Positions 6,629 through 11,983 of a DNA stretch of 13,789 bases are shown here, piece by piece. Position 1 is the first letter of the stretch, and the number at the start of each line of letters is the position of its first letter. Location of the stretch: contig MFOV01000017.1 of the NCBI GenBank assembly GCA_001782515.1, positions 23,685 to 37,473 of the forward strand. The letters run 5' to 3'. Source of the DNA: Candidatus Levybacteria bacterium RIFCSPLOWO2_01_FULL_39_10. GTDB taxonomy: Bacteria > Patescibacteriota > Microgenomatia > Levybacterales > UBA12049. Position numbers and translations under genes: made by a program. The notes under the pieces are model-generated. The model worked only from the letters and a program-made list of their open reading frames with translations, searched no databases and was not told the DNA's origin.

Positions 6629-7432
6629 TTAAATCCTGACTTTCTCCAATTTCACAGGCAATTTACCGTTAAATATTAAATCTGCGGTTTCAGAAAGCCT
6701 GTCAGGAGCATCAGTCACATAAAGTTTAATGGTAGGTTTTGATTTTAAATTACGGATTAAATTATTCTTTTCCAAAATATTTTTTATTTCAATAGCTGTA
6801 GGAGATGCTGAATCAATCAATATTATTTTGCGACGGAACGATTTTTCTATTACTTTTTTAAGTAATGGATAATGAGTGCATCCTAAAATTAATAAATCCA
6901 AATTCTTATCATTAAAATACGATAAATAATTTTTTGCAATTATTTGGGTAGCTTTATTGTCAATTAATCCTTCTTCTACTAAGGGAACAAATAAAGGACA
7001 GACTTTTACAAATACCGATTTAGCCTTATTTTTCTTTTTAATCTGTGTCTGATAGACCCCAGAATTAACTGTGGCGCGCGTTCCGATAACTCCCAGTGTG
7101 TTTACACCTTTTTGGTTTAGAGAAAACTCGACAGTTGGTTTTATAACATCAATTACAGGAATTTTACCGGAGGACTTAATAATGCCGGATAGTGCCACAG
7201 CCGACATCGTATTGCAAGCCACTACAATCGCTTTTACGCGCTTATTTAGCATGAATGTCACCAACTCATCAGCAAACTTTTTAATAGTCGTATAGTCTCG
7301 TGTTCCATAAGGAACTCTGGCGGTGTCACCCAGATAAATAATACTTTCGTTTGGAAGTATTTTAATTATTTCCTTAACAACGGTAAGGCCGCCAATGCCG
7401 GAATCAAAAATGCCAACGGGAGAATTATTCAT
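6629..7432 (-). CDS. murI: Glutamate racemase
   Basis: MurI converts L-glutamate to D-glutamate for peptidoglycan synthesis in the cytosol, without a cofactor. The protein is 267 aa, the usual size. Key features are GIFDSGIGG (Asp10-Ser11), YLGDTARVPYG near 33-43, the first catalytic cysteine Cys73 in VVACNT, and the second, Cys185, in LGCTHYPL with His187. The reading frame is open for 41 more codons upstream, but that part resembles nothing. ATG at 7432 gives the normal MNNSPVGIFDSG start, and an extended -10 (TGGTATAAT) lies exactly 6 nt before it, so I rejected the longer form. The gene is bracketed by two copies of a roughly 78-bp repeat: A after its stop and B just upstream of its promoter. 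It appears to be transcribed alone. Confidence 0.95.
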   Translation of the reverse strand: MNNSPVGIFDSGIGGLTVVKEIIKILPNESIIYLGDTARVPYGTRDYTTIKKFADELVTFMLNKRVKAIVVACNTMSAVALSGIIKSSGKIPVIDVIKPTVEFSLNQKGVNTLGVIGTRATVNSGVYQTQIKKKNKAKSVFVKVCPLFVPLVEEGLIDNKATQIIAKNYLSYFNDKNLDLLILGCTHYPLLKKVIEKSFRRKIILIDSASPTAIEIKNILEKNNLIRNLKSKPTIKLYVTDAPDRLSETADLIFNGKLPVKLEKVRI

Positions 7433-7438
7433 TGGCAA

Positions 7439-7447
7439 ATTATACCA
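7439..7447 (-). promoter_or_regulatory. Extended -10 promoter of murI
   Basis: The minus strand reads TGGTATAAT, followed by 6 nt and the ATG at 7432. It decides the murI start and predicts a leaderless message. There is no convincing -35; the position where one would be sits at the edge of repeat copy B. Confidence 0.65.
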
Positions 7448-7465
7448 AATATGGTCTCTTTCAAA

Positions 7466-7544
7466 GCTGGATGAGGACGATAGTAAGTAATTTTTAGCCT
7501 CATTTAGCCTCAAAAAATAAATTACTATACATCCTATAGCGGGG
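7466..7544 (+). repeat. murI-flanking direct repeat, copy B
   Basis: This is the second copy of the repeat at 6535-6612, same orientation, starting just behind the murI promoter. The right half is identical over 40 bp (7500-7539). The left half begins with the same GCTGGATGAGGAC and then diverges. A TTTAGCCTCA element occurs twice in tandem here (about 7493-7512) but once in copy A. The fold-back arms are kept. Confidence 0.85.
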
Positions 7545-7561
7545 GAGAGCGGCAAAATTGT
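7542..7561 (+). repeat. Dispersed motif GGGGAGAG..CAAAATTGT, copy 2
   Basis: This is 18/20 identical to 3208-3227. It directly follows repeat copy B. A related but weaker GGAGAGTGG lies on the opposite strand near 8262-8270. Confidence 0.55.
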
Positions 7562-7644
7562 TAGTGGGTTAAAAAACGGAGAAATAGTCAGCTGGAAATT
7601 TGGGGAGTTTTAAAAATTAAATAAAATATGATACAAAACAGCAA

Positions 7645-7808
7645 GAGAAAAAAAGGTCTTCTCCTGAAGGCTTGCCTCCGTGGAGTCGTAAAAGTTATAT
7701 TATACGACATAATCAATCTCTGCTCTATAGCGCTCATATCTTTTAAAAATCCGATATGTATGTCTCCATAGAGAACCAAGTGAGCCCGTATTCTTCTATT
7801 TAAGCGCT
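7645..7808 (-). ncRNA. Candidate structured small RNA (unverified)
   Basis: A minus-strand promoter (7814-7842) would start a transcript near 7807. Downstream the RNA can form CATATC/GATATG (near 7755 and 7732), TCTC/GAGA with a 4-nt loop, GTCGTA/TACGAC (near 7707 and 7689), and GGAGG-CAAG-CCTTC. It ends near seven U residues (7654-7648), preceded by a short CUUC/GAAG hairpin. Predicted length is about 160 nt, in the range of 6S-like RNAs, but I see no signature of 6S, SRP, RNase P or tmRNA. The terminator stem is weak. An 84-codon frame (7842-7588) spans the same DNA, but its start codon lies on the -35 box, so a message from this promoter would lack it. Confidence 0.3.
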
Positions 7809-7814
7809 TAAATA
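7797..7814. promoter_or_regulatory. Perfect 18-bp palindrome at a transcription start
   Basis: TATTTAAGCGCTTAAATA is identical on both strands. It directly abuts the -10 box at 7814-7819 of the minus-strand promoter and covers the predicted +1. A dimeric repressor bound there would block initiation, so it is a good operator candidate; it could also fold as the 5' end of the RNA. Confidence 0.5.
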
Positions 7815-7842
7815 TTATATTCCCTATGAAATTGTTAACCAA
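7814..7842 (-). promoter_or_regulatory. Minus-strand promoter with consensus spacing
   Basis: On the minus strand: TTGGTT (7842-7837), 17 bp, TATAAT (7819-7814). It points toward murI but is about 380 bp from that gene, which has its own promoter, so it more likely serves a non-coding RNA. Confidence 0.5.
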
Positions 7843-7886
7843 AGTTACCGATTTACTTAATTACTCCTATACTCTCCTCAAAGGAG

Positions 7887-7895
7887 TTATCCACA
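7887..7895 (+). other. Isolated consensus DnaA box
   Basis: TTATCCACA matches the classical DnaA box exactly. I see no second box close by and no AT-rich unwinding element in a clear arrangement with it. ACTCCT (7863-7868) and AGGAGT (7882-7887) form a small inverted repeat next to it. Confidence 0.35.
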
Positions 7896-8229
7896 TAGGT
7901 CTCGTTTAGGCTGTCAAATCAGTCCAAACTTTAATTTTTAGCTTCGAAATATTGCTATTTTGATATTCGTATTTTTTTCTTTTTAGTCGTATTTAGCCTG
8001 CAATAACAAGGAAATCGAGTAGATTTAAGGCTATCTGAAAAGAAAGTAGCTAGTCATTTCCCGATAATAAGGCTGCTTCTAACCCTGCTCTGGGAAGAAT
8101 GAGGCTGATATCGCGTGCTCCACGCCGTGAAAAGTCTTATAGTTTTTCGTGAAAATATAGATTTTGAGGCTAAATTATGTCCTATAATATTTGACTTAAT
8201 AACTATATCAAAGTATATCACTCTTCCCA

Positions 8230-8245
8230 ATATCAAACGGTATCA
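8230..8245 (+). repeat. Dispersed motif ATATCAAACxGTATCA
   Basis: It matches 3237-3252 at 15 of 16 positions. A looser version, TATATCAAAGTATATCA, lies just before it at 8204-8220. The function is unknown. Confidence 0.5.
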
Positions 8246-8450
8246 TTTGAAGCCACTCCACCACTCTCCTCTTCCCTGTTCCTTATATAAGTCTTATTTT
8301 TTTATTTTAGCTTCAATTTGAATATATTTTTAAGTTTCTAAGCTGAACCTTTTGAATTACTTGCAACTCCGTTTTTTAAAATAGCTTACCCACTTCCCTT
8401 TCTACTTATATTAAATAATTTTACTTTTTACTATTTTCTATTTAATATTC

Positions 8451-9290
8451 TTACGTCCAGGGTGTAAATACAAGAAGCATTAGAAATACTGCAACAGCAA
8501 CGTAAATATATTCCCAAAGAACTGATTTAAAAAGCCTTTTTTCAAACCAGAGGTGTGAAAGCCCCAGAATTATATAAAGAAAACCCGTCAGAAAAAGAGC
8601 AATTATTGTTGCGCTTGACGGCCAGAACCAAAGAAGTAGAGACACCTCAATAACACTTATTGTAAGCATAACGCCCCAGGGGATCTCCGATTTTATATCC
8701 TTATCTAAATTATAGTTCCAAATTGAGTGAACTATAAGAGGAAACGTAGCTATCCCAATAAACAATATTGTGAAAATGATATTTAAGTGAAGTGAAAATA
8801 TAACGTTTGTGAGTATAAAAAAAGATATAAGAGTGGTAATAAATGAAACTGTTCGGGCAGATGAGAGTAATGCAATAGTTCTGATTGATGAAACAACAAA
8901 AATATTGTGTGAAAGATAAACCGCATAAAGTCCTACAGCATAAATTATTGTTAGCGCAATTTTAACGATAAGCCGCTCTGGAAAAAGAAGGTAAAAAAGC
9001 CCGAATGAAAGTGTGAAGAAAAACGGAAGAATGAAAGTTTGTACTGTGAAATTATTTTTCAAATCGTCTTTAAGCGCCCAGAAGAGAAATATATTTGTGA
9101 CAAATGAGAGAAGCGCCACAAAATAAATACCTGATTCTTTTAAAAACTGCTCTACAAAAAATAGCCCGGATGAAAGAACAATAACACCAACTACCAATTT
9201 CTGCCTTTTTGTAAGAAAATTTCTTTTAATAACTCTTTGCTTAATTGTTGGCAGTCTAAATCTTGGCATTGGTAAATACTTTCTGAACAT
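8451..9290 (-). CDS. Polytopic membrane protein of unknown function
   Basis: This 279-aa protein has a basic N-terminal tail (about 1-30, with RFRLPTIKQRVIKR) and then about eight hydrophobic segments, ending almost directly after the last one (LLVFTPWT). Segments lie near 31-50, 54-75, 85-103, 105-125, 130-160, 165-188, 205-245 (two) and 258-278. No catalytic or transport motif is recognised. The start at 9290 lies 35 bp inside the end of yebC; GAGGA (9303-9299) sits 8 nt before this ATG, a usable ribosome-binding site, though the same bases encode Glu-Glu of YebC. A second ATG at 9269 is possible. The overlap implies co-transcription and translational coupling with yebC. Confidence 0.75.
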   Translation of the reverse strand: MFRKYLPMPRFRLPTIKQRVIKRNFLTKRQKLVVGVIVLSSGLFFVEQFLKESGIYFVALLSFVTNIFLFWALKDDLKNNFTVQTFILPFFFTLSFGLFYLLFPERLIVKIALTIIYAVGLYAVYLSHNIFVVSSIRTIALLSSARTVSFITTLISFFILTNVIFSLHLNIIFTILFIGIATFPLIVHSIWNYNLDKDIKSEIPWGVMLTISVIEVSLLLWFWPSSATIIALFLTGFLYIILGLSHLWFEKRLFKSVLWEYIYVAVAVFLMLLVFTPWT

Positions 9291-9978
9291 CGTCTATTTC
9301 CTCAAGATCGTTTACAAAATTCTCAATCTTTTCCCTTGTTTGCCCGTCAACTTCAATTTTGGATATAGGTTTTCTTACAATACTTGATGATAATACCTCG
9401 TATCCTGTTTCTGAAAGTTGGTTTTTGATCCCATCAAACCGAGACATATCAGTGTAGATGACTGCCTGATCTTTTTCGTCTAAAACATCATCTGCGCCGG
9501 CATCTGCTACCAGCATAAAGAGTATATCGATTGATTTTCCCATCAAATCTACTTCAATTTTCCCTGTTTGTTTGAAAAGATGAGTGGTTGAGCCCATTTG
9601 CCCCAGCCTTGCATTGTATTTATTAAAAAGACTTTTAACCTCAGACGTGGTTCTGTTGGTATTATCAGTTGCCGCCTCAACTATTATTGAAACGCCACCA
9701 GGACCAAATCCTTCATAAATTACCTCCTGAAACTCTCCTGCCCCTTTTGTTTTTGCGCGTTCAATTGCTCGCTCAATATTTGCTTTGGGCATATTTGCTT
9801 CTTTTGCCGCTTCAACTGCCAATCTGAGCTTTGGATTCTCTCTGGGATCTCCTATTCCCCCACTACTCTTGACAGCAATTGTTATTGCGTTTGAGATTTT
9901 TGTAAAAGTTTTGCCGCGCCACAGGTCCTGGAATCCTTTTTGCCTTTTAATTGTTGACCATTTGGAATGTCCTGACAT
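9256..9978 (-). CDS. yebC: YebC/PmpR-family protein
   Basis: This 240-aa cytosolic protein has the full YebC family pattern: the opening MSGHSKWSTIKRQKG, the GKTFTKISNAI helix, NPKLRLAVEAAKEANMPKANIERAIERAKTKG near 50-80, EGFGPGGVSIIVEAATDNTNRT near 90-111, and GQMGSTTHLFKQTG near 125-138. Family members were described as transcription regulators, and recent work links them to rescue of ribosomes at proline stretches; the role here is inferred from family only. The reading frame extends 8 codons upstream (MKLVVFCF), but the conserved start is the ATG at 9978. The usual SVAWMF in the mid-region is STTHLF here. It overlaps the membrane-protein gene downstream, and the promoter region upstream holds a four-copy repeat. 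Confidence 0.95.
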   Translation of the reverse strand: MSGHSKWSTIKRQKGFQDLWRGKTFTKISNAITIAVKSSGGIGDPRENPKLRLAVEAAKEANMPKANIERAIERAKTKGAGEFQEVIYEGFGPGGVSIIVEAATDNTNRTTSEVKSLFNKYNARLGQMGSTTHLFKQTGKIEVDLMGKSIDILFMLVADAGADDVLDEKDQAVIYTDMSRFDGIKNQLSETGYEVLSSSIVRKPISKIEVDGQTREKIENFVNDLEEIDDVQKVFTNAKI

Positions 9979-9984
9979 AAAACA

Positions 9985-10068
9985 AAATACTACCAATTTC
10001 AAATGCCAAATACTACAAATATTTCAATATTGGATTATTGGTAGTATTGGTACTTATTGGTAGTATTT
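9985..10068. repeat. Four-copy inverted/direct 12-13-bp repeat upstream of yebC
   Basis: AAATACTACCAAT (9985-9997) is the exact reverse complement of ATTGGTAGTATTT (10056-10068). Between them lie a near copy AAATACTACAAAT (10008-10020) in the first orientation and ATTGGTAGTATT (10037-10048) in the second. The layout is two units one way, then two the other way. The first unit overlaps a likely yebC -10 (TAGTAT on the minus strand, 9992-9987), so protein binding there could control yebC. Confidence 0.8.
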
Positions 10069-10093
10069 GCCTACCCATTCTACCATTGACATA

Positions 10094-10122
10094 TTGACTT
10101 TTGCAATTATGAATAGTAAAAT
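10094..10122 (+). promoter_or_regulatory. Promoter of the TPR gene
   Basis: TTGACT (10094-10099), 17 bp, TAAAAT (10117-10122). A TTGACA at 10086-10091 is an alternative -35. Transcription would start about 10129, leaving an 11-nt leader without a Shine-Dalgarno before the ATG at 10140. Confidence 0.5.
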
Positions 10123-10139
10123 TTTTCAATTGTTCCTCG

Positions 10140-10805
10140 ATGAATCTCACAAAAAATAAAGCAATTCAAGCAACCCTAGCAGGCAACTGGGAAGAAGCTA
10201 TTAAACTCAACAAGTCCCTTGTTGAGCGCGATCCAAAAGACGTTGAAGCATTTAACAGGATGGCCCTTGCCTACACAATTTTGGGCAAAACAAAAAGTGC
10301 CAAAAAAGCATACCAAAAGGTTTTGGAGATTGATTCTCTCAATTCAATTGCCCTTAAGAACTTAGAAAAAATTAAAAAAGATTCCAAGGGTCCAAACGAT
10401 AGTGGTATTACAATTCAGGTAAACAATATTTTCCTCGAGGAATCAGGAAAAACAAAAGTCGTTGAGCTTATTAATCTCGCACAATCTGAGATTTTATTAA
10501 CACTTCGTACAGGTCAGTCTGTTGACTTAACTGAGAGAAGATTTAAGATTTTTATTTCCCAGGGCAAAAGGTACATAGGAGTCCTTCCGGATGACATAGG
10601 AAAAAGGCTTATCAAATATATTAAAGGCGGAAATAAATATGAAGCGTATATCAAATCTGCAACACAGCAAAATGTCTCAATATTTATAAGGGAACTTAAA
10701 CGATCTGCAAGATTTAAGGATCAACCTTCATTTATTCATACTCTTGAAAAAAAACTAAGCCTGGGAAGCAAAAAAAAATCACAAAATAGATCAGTCGCTC
10801 TCTAA
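10140..10805 (+). CDS. TPR-repeat protein with a conserved C-terminal module
   Basis: This is a 221-aa soluble protein. The N-terminal part (about 2-80) has two clear tetratricopeptide repeats and the start of a third: NWEEAIKLNKSLVERDPKDVEAFNRMALAYTILGKTKSA (split near 33/34) and AYQKVLEIDSLNSIALKNL. After a linker, about 95-190 forms a compact beta-rich module with FLEESGKTKVVELINLA, RRFKIFISQGKRYIGVLPDDIG, KGGNKYEAYIKS and NVSIFIRELKRSARF. The module looks like a nucleic-acid or protein contact domain, reminiscent of HIRAN-like folds, but I cannot name it. The tail is basic. TPRs usually hold partner proteins. Its stop overlaps the stop of the 50-aa gene on the other strand. Confidence 0.78.
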   Translation: MNLTKNKAIQATLAGNWEEAIKLNKSLVERDPKDVEAFNRMALAYTILGKTKSAKKAYQKVLEIDSLNSIALKNLEKIKKDSKGPNDSGITIQVNNIFLEESGKTKVVELINLAQSEILLTLRTGQSVDLTERRFKIFISQGKRYIGVLPDDIGKRLIKYIKGGNKYEAYIKSATQQNVSIFIRELKRSARFKDQPSFIHTLEKKLSLGSKKKSQNRSVAL

Positions 10806-10954
10806 TCTCCCGAGTGATAGATTACTCTTCCCTTATCAAATGACTTCTTAATTTCTTCTACTTCGTACTTTTGCATTTCCCGCCTCAGAGAAAAAAGAGA
10901 AAAAATAAATGAAATTATAAGAATTACTAAAGCAACCGCAAGAATTAACATCAT
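10802..10954 (-). CDS. 50-aa single-pass membrane protein
   Basis: This short gene encodes a hydrophobic N-terminal helix (about 2-23: MLILAVALVILIISF and on) followed by RR and a charged cytoplasmic tail (REMQKYEVEEIKKSFDKGRVIYHSGD). Its ATG overlaps the TGA of the LytR_C gene as ATGA, the standard sign of translational coupling. Its TAG overlaps the TAA of the convergent TPR gene by 2 bases. The coupling, the positive-inside pattern and the sensible composition argue for a real gene. The function is unknown; a small partner or regulator of the LytR_C protein is a reasonable inference. Confidence 0.72.
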   Translation of the reverse strand: MMLILAVALVILIISFIFSLFSLRREMQKYEVEEIKKSFDKGRVIYHSGD

Positions 10955-11742
10955 AAATTAAGAATCTCCCAAGCGTCCTCCCCTATTATTATAACAATAT
11001 CAGAAATTGCATCATGCTCTCCTGTTTCAGCTGGAATGTTTAGTATCTTTCCTAGTCTTTCAGATGTATATGTCTTTTCAGTATAAATCAGCTTTGTTCT
11101 GTCCTGTTTTTCCTGCGACGAATTTATAAGAACCACATTTCCTCCCAGGTTTGAAATATACTGTCCTAAATATTTTCCAAAACCCTGAAGCTCAGTTGAA
11201 TTTGTAATCTGAATAGTTGCCTTTTCCTCATTTATTTTAGGGTCTATAAAAAGACTTTCAGAAAGTTTTGTAAGCTTTTCCCCATCCTCAAACGAGACAT
11301 TCTCCTCAATAAGATTTTCACTGTCAACTGTTGCTGCAAAAAGTGAAAGCCTGAATAAATCCAAGACAGTTAGATTCGTATCCGAGCCTCTTAAGCCCGA
11401 AAGCATGTTGGTGAACGCTGATTTTGTATTTTTGGGATCAAAATTTCTGAGATAAACATATGAGTTTATTGGAATTTGATAGACACCAAGGTCTTCTTTT
11501 GAGTTTGCATCTTCAATTCTCAGCCTTGATAACGCTCCCTCGCTTGGCGAAACTGTCAGGATCTCTGCTTTGTGTTCCGAAATAACAGCAACTGTGAACC
11601 TGTTGTTTCCGTCAAAGCTTGAACTTCTAACAAGATCAAATCCCTTAAAAAGAATTGAGGTTATTAGTATGAAAATAACGAATACTCCGAAATAAACAGC
11701 AATTTTTAAGCTTTTTTTATTGGGTTTTGTTTTTTTTCTCAT
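10951..11742 (-). CDS. LytR C-terminal-domain protein, membrane anchored
   Basis: This 263-aa protein has a strongly basic start (MRKKTKPNKKSLK), one membrane segment (about 13-33), an extracytoplasmic region (about 45-165) with some likeness to the start of LytR-CpsA-Psr proteins (RFTVAVISEHKAEILTVSP), and a LytR_C-type domain (about 174-258: ATIQITNSTELQGFGKYLGQYISNLGGNVV and later DIVIIIGEDA). The catalytic LCP core, which attaches polymers to the wall, is not recognisable: the middle part lacks its Arg/Asp signatures. It is probably a wall-associated helper, not a transferase. It sits 15 bp after the 46-aa gene and overlaps the 50-aa gene by 4 nt, so three genes form a unit. A TAGTAT 5 nt before the ATG may be its own -10. 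Confidence 0.78.
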   Translation of the reverse strand: MRKKTKPNKKSLKIAVYFGVFVIFILITSILFKGFDLVRSSSFDGNNRFTVAVISEHKAEILTVSPSEGALSRLRIEDANSKEDLGVYQIPINSYVYLRNFDPKNTKSAFTNMLSGLRGSDTNLTVLDLFRLSLFAATVDSENLIEENVSFEDGEKLTKLSESLFIDPKINEEKATIQITNSTELQGFGKYLGQYISNLGGNVVLINSSQEKQDRTKLIYTEKTYTSERLGKILNIPAETGEHDAISDIVIIIGEDAWEILNL

Positions 11743-11757
11743 TACTTATACTAAATC

Positions 11758-11898
11758 TTAAGATTCGGAAGGTTTCTTTTTGGAAATAATCTCAGGCATT
11801 GTATAAGTTGGAGCGCTTGAGTATTGAATACTTTTTTCTTTTGAATTTTTTTTAGGTTTTTTCTTTTCTCCTTTATAATAACCGCCAAAACTTGACAT
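11758..11898 (-). CDS. 46-aa basic small protein with a near-perfect Shine-Dalgarno
   Basis: This short gene encodes a hydrophilic, lysine-rich protein opening MSSFGGYYKGEKKKPKK and ending EIISKKKPSES. About a quarter of its residues are Lys, and it has no membrane segment. The ribosome-binding site AGGAGGTGAT ends 3 nt before the ATG and pairs with ten bases of the usual 16S rRNA tail, by far the strongest in the window. This suggests high expression. The Gly-Gly-Tyr-Tyr-Lys-Gly opening with a basic tail suggests binding to nucleic acid, ribosome or acidic wall polymers, but no family is claimed. It lies between the rluA-type gene (85 bp upstream) and the LytR_C gene (15 bp downstream). Confidence 0.8.
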   Translation of the reverse strand: MSSFGGYYKGEKKKPKKNSKEKSIQYSSAPTYTMPEIISKKKPSES

Positions 11899-11900
11899 GC

Positions 11901-11910
11901 TATCACCTCC
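11901..11910 (-). promoter_or_regulatory. Near-perfect extended Shine-Dalgarno
   Basis: The minus strand reads AGGAGGTGAT, 2-3 nt before the ATG at 11898, counted from the end of the match. It fits the anti-Shine-Dalgarno of bacterial 16S rRNA over ten bases. Most other genes of the window have none. Confidence 0.85.
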
Positions 11911-11983
11911 TATTGAAACATTAAAAATTAAAAATCAAATAGTAAATATTTTTCATCTTATATTTAACATTTTATATCTTATT

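Larger units (their letters stand above)
7433..8450. other. 1-kb region without a convincing protein gene
   Basis: This is the largest gap of the window, between two minus-strand genes. It contains the murI promoter, repeat copy B, the dispersed GGGGAGAG motif, a minus-strand promoter with an 18-bp palindrome and a possible small RNA, one perfect DnaA box, and several inverted counterparts of its left-end motifs (TTTTGAGGCTAAA near 8163; CTCCGTTTTTTAA at 8367-8379 opposite TTAAAAAACGGAG at 7569-7581). Open frames of 60-84 codons occur on both strands but overlap one another and look random. Confidence 0.6.

Noticed and set aside
7466..7544. Repeat copies A/B as ordinary rho-independent terminators
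   Set aside because: The fold-back arms are interrupted by a large loop and are not followed by a T tract in either direction; 40-bp identity also exceeds what terminators need.
7433..7555. 41-codon N-terminal extension of murI
   Set aside because: The extension runs back through repeat copy B, resembles nothing, and lies upstream of the murI -10 box.
7588..7842. 84-codon minus-strand open frame in the 1-kb gap
   Set aside because: Composition looks random, the ATG overlaps the -35 box of the only promoter there, and no family resemblance is seen. The DNA fits a structured RNA or plain intergenic sequence better.
8054..8321. Overlapping 60- and 68-codon frames on opposite strands
   Set aside because: They overlap each other, lack ribosome-binding sites or good promoters, and read as random hydrophobic/basic sequence.
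7850..8450. tRNA, tmRNA, RNase P or SRP RNA in the long gap
   Set aside because: No T-loop plus acceptor pairing, no GAGGAAAGTCC-type RNase P core and no SRP tetraloop motif was found on either strand. CTCCACCA near 8255 lacks a tRNA-like arm.
9979..10002. 8-codon N-terminal extension of yebC
   Set aside because: The conserved family start MSGHSKW is at 9978, and the extension covers the promoter.
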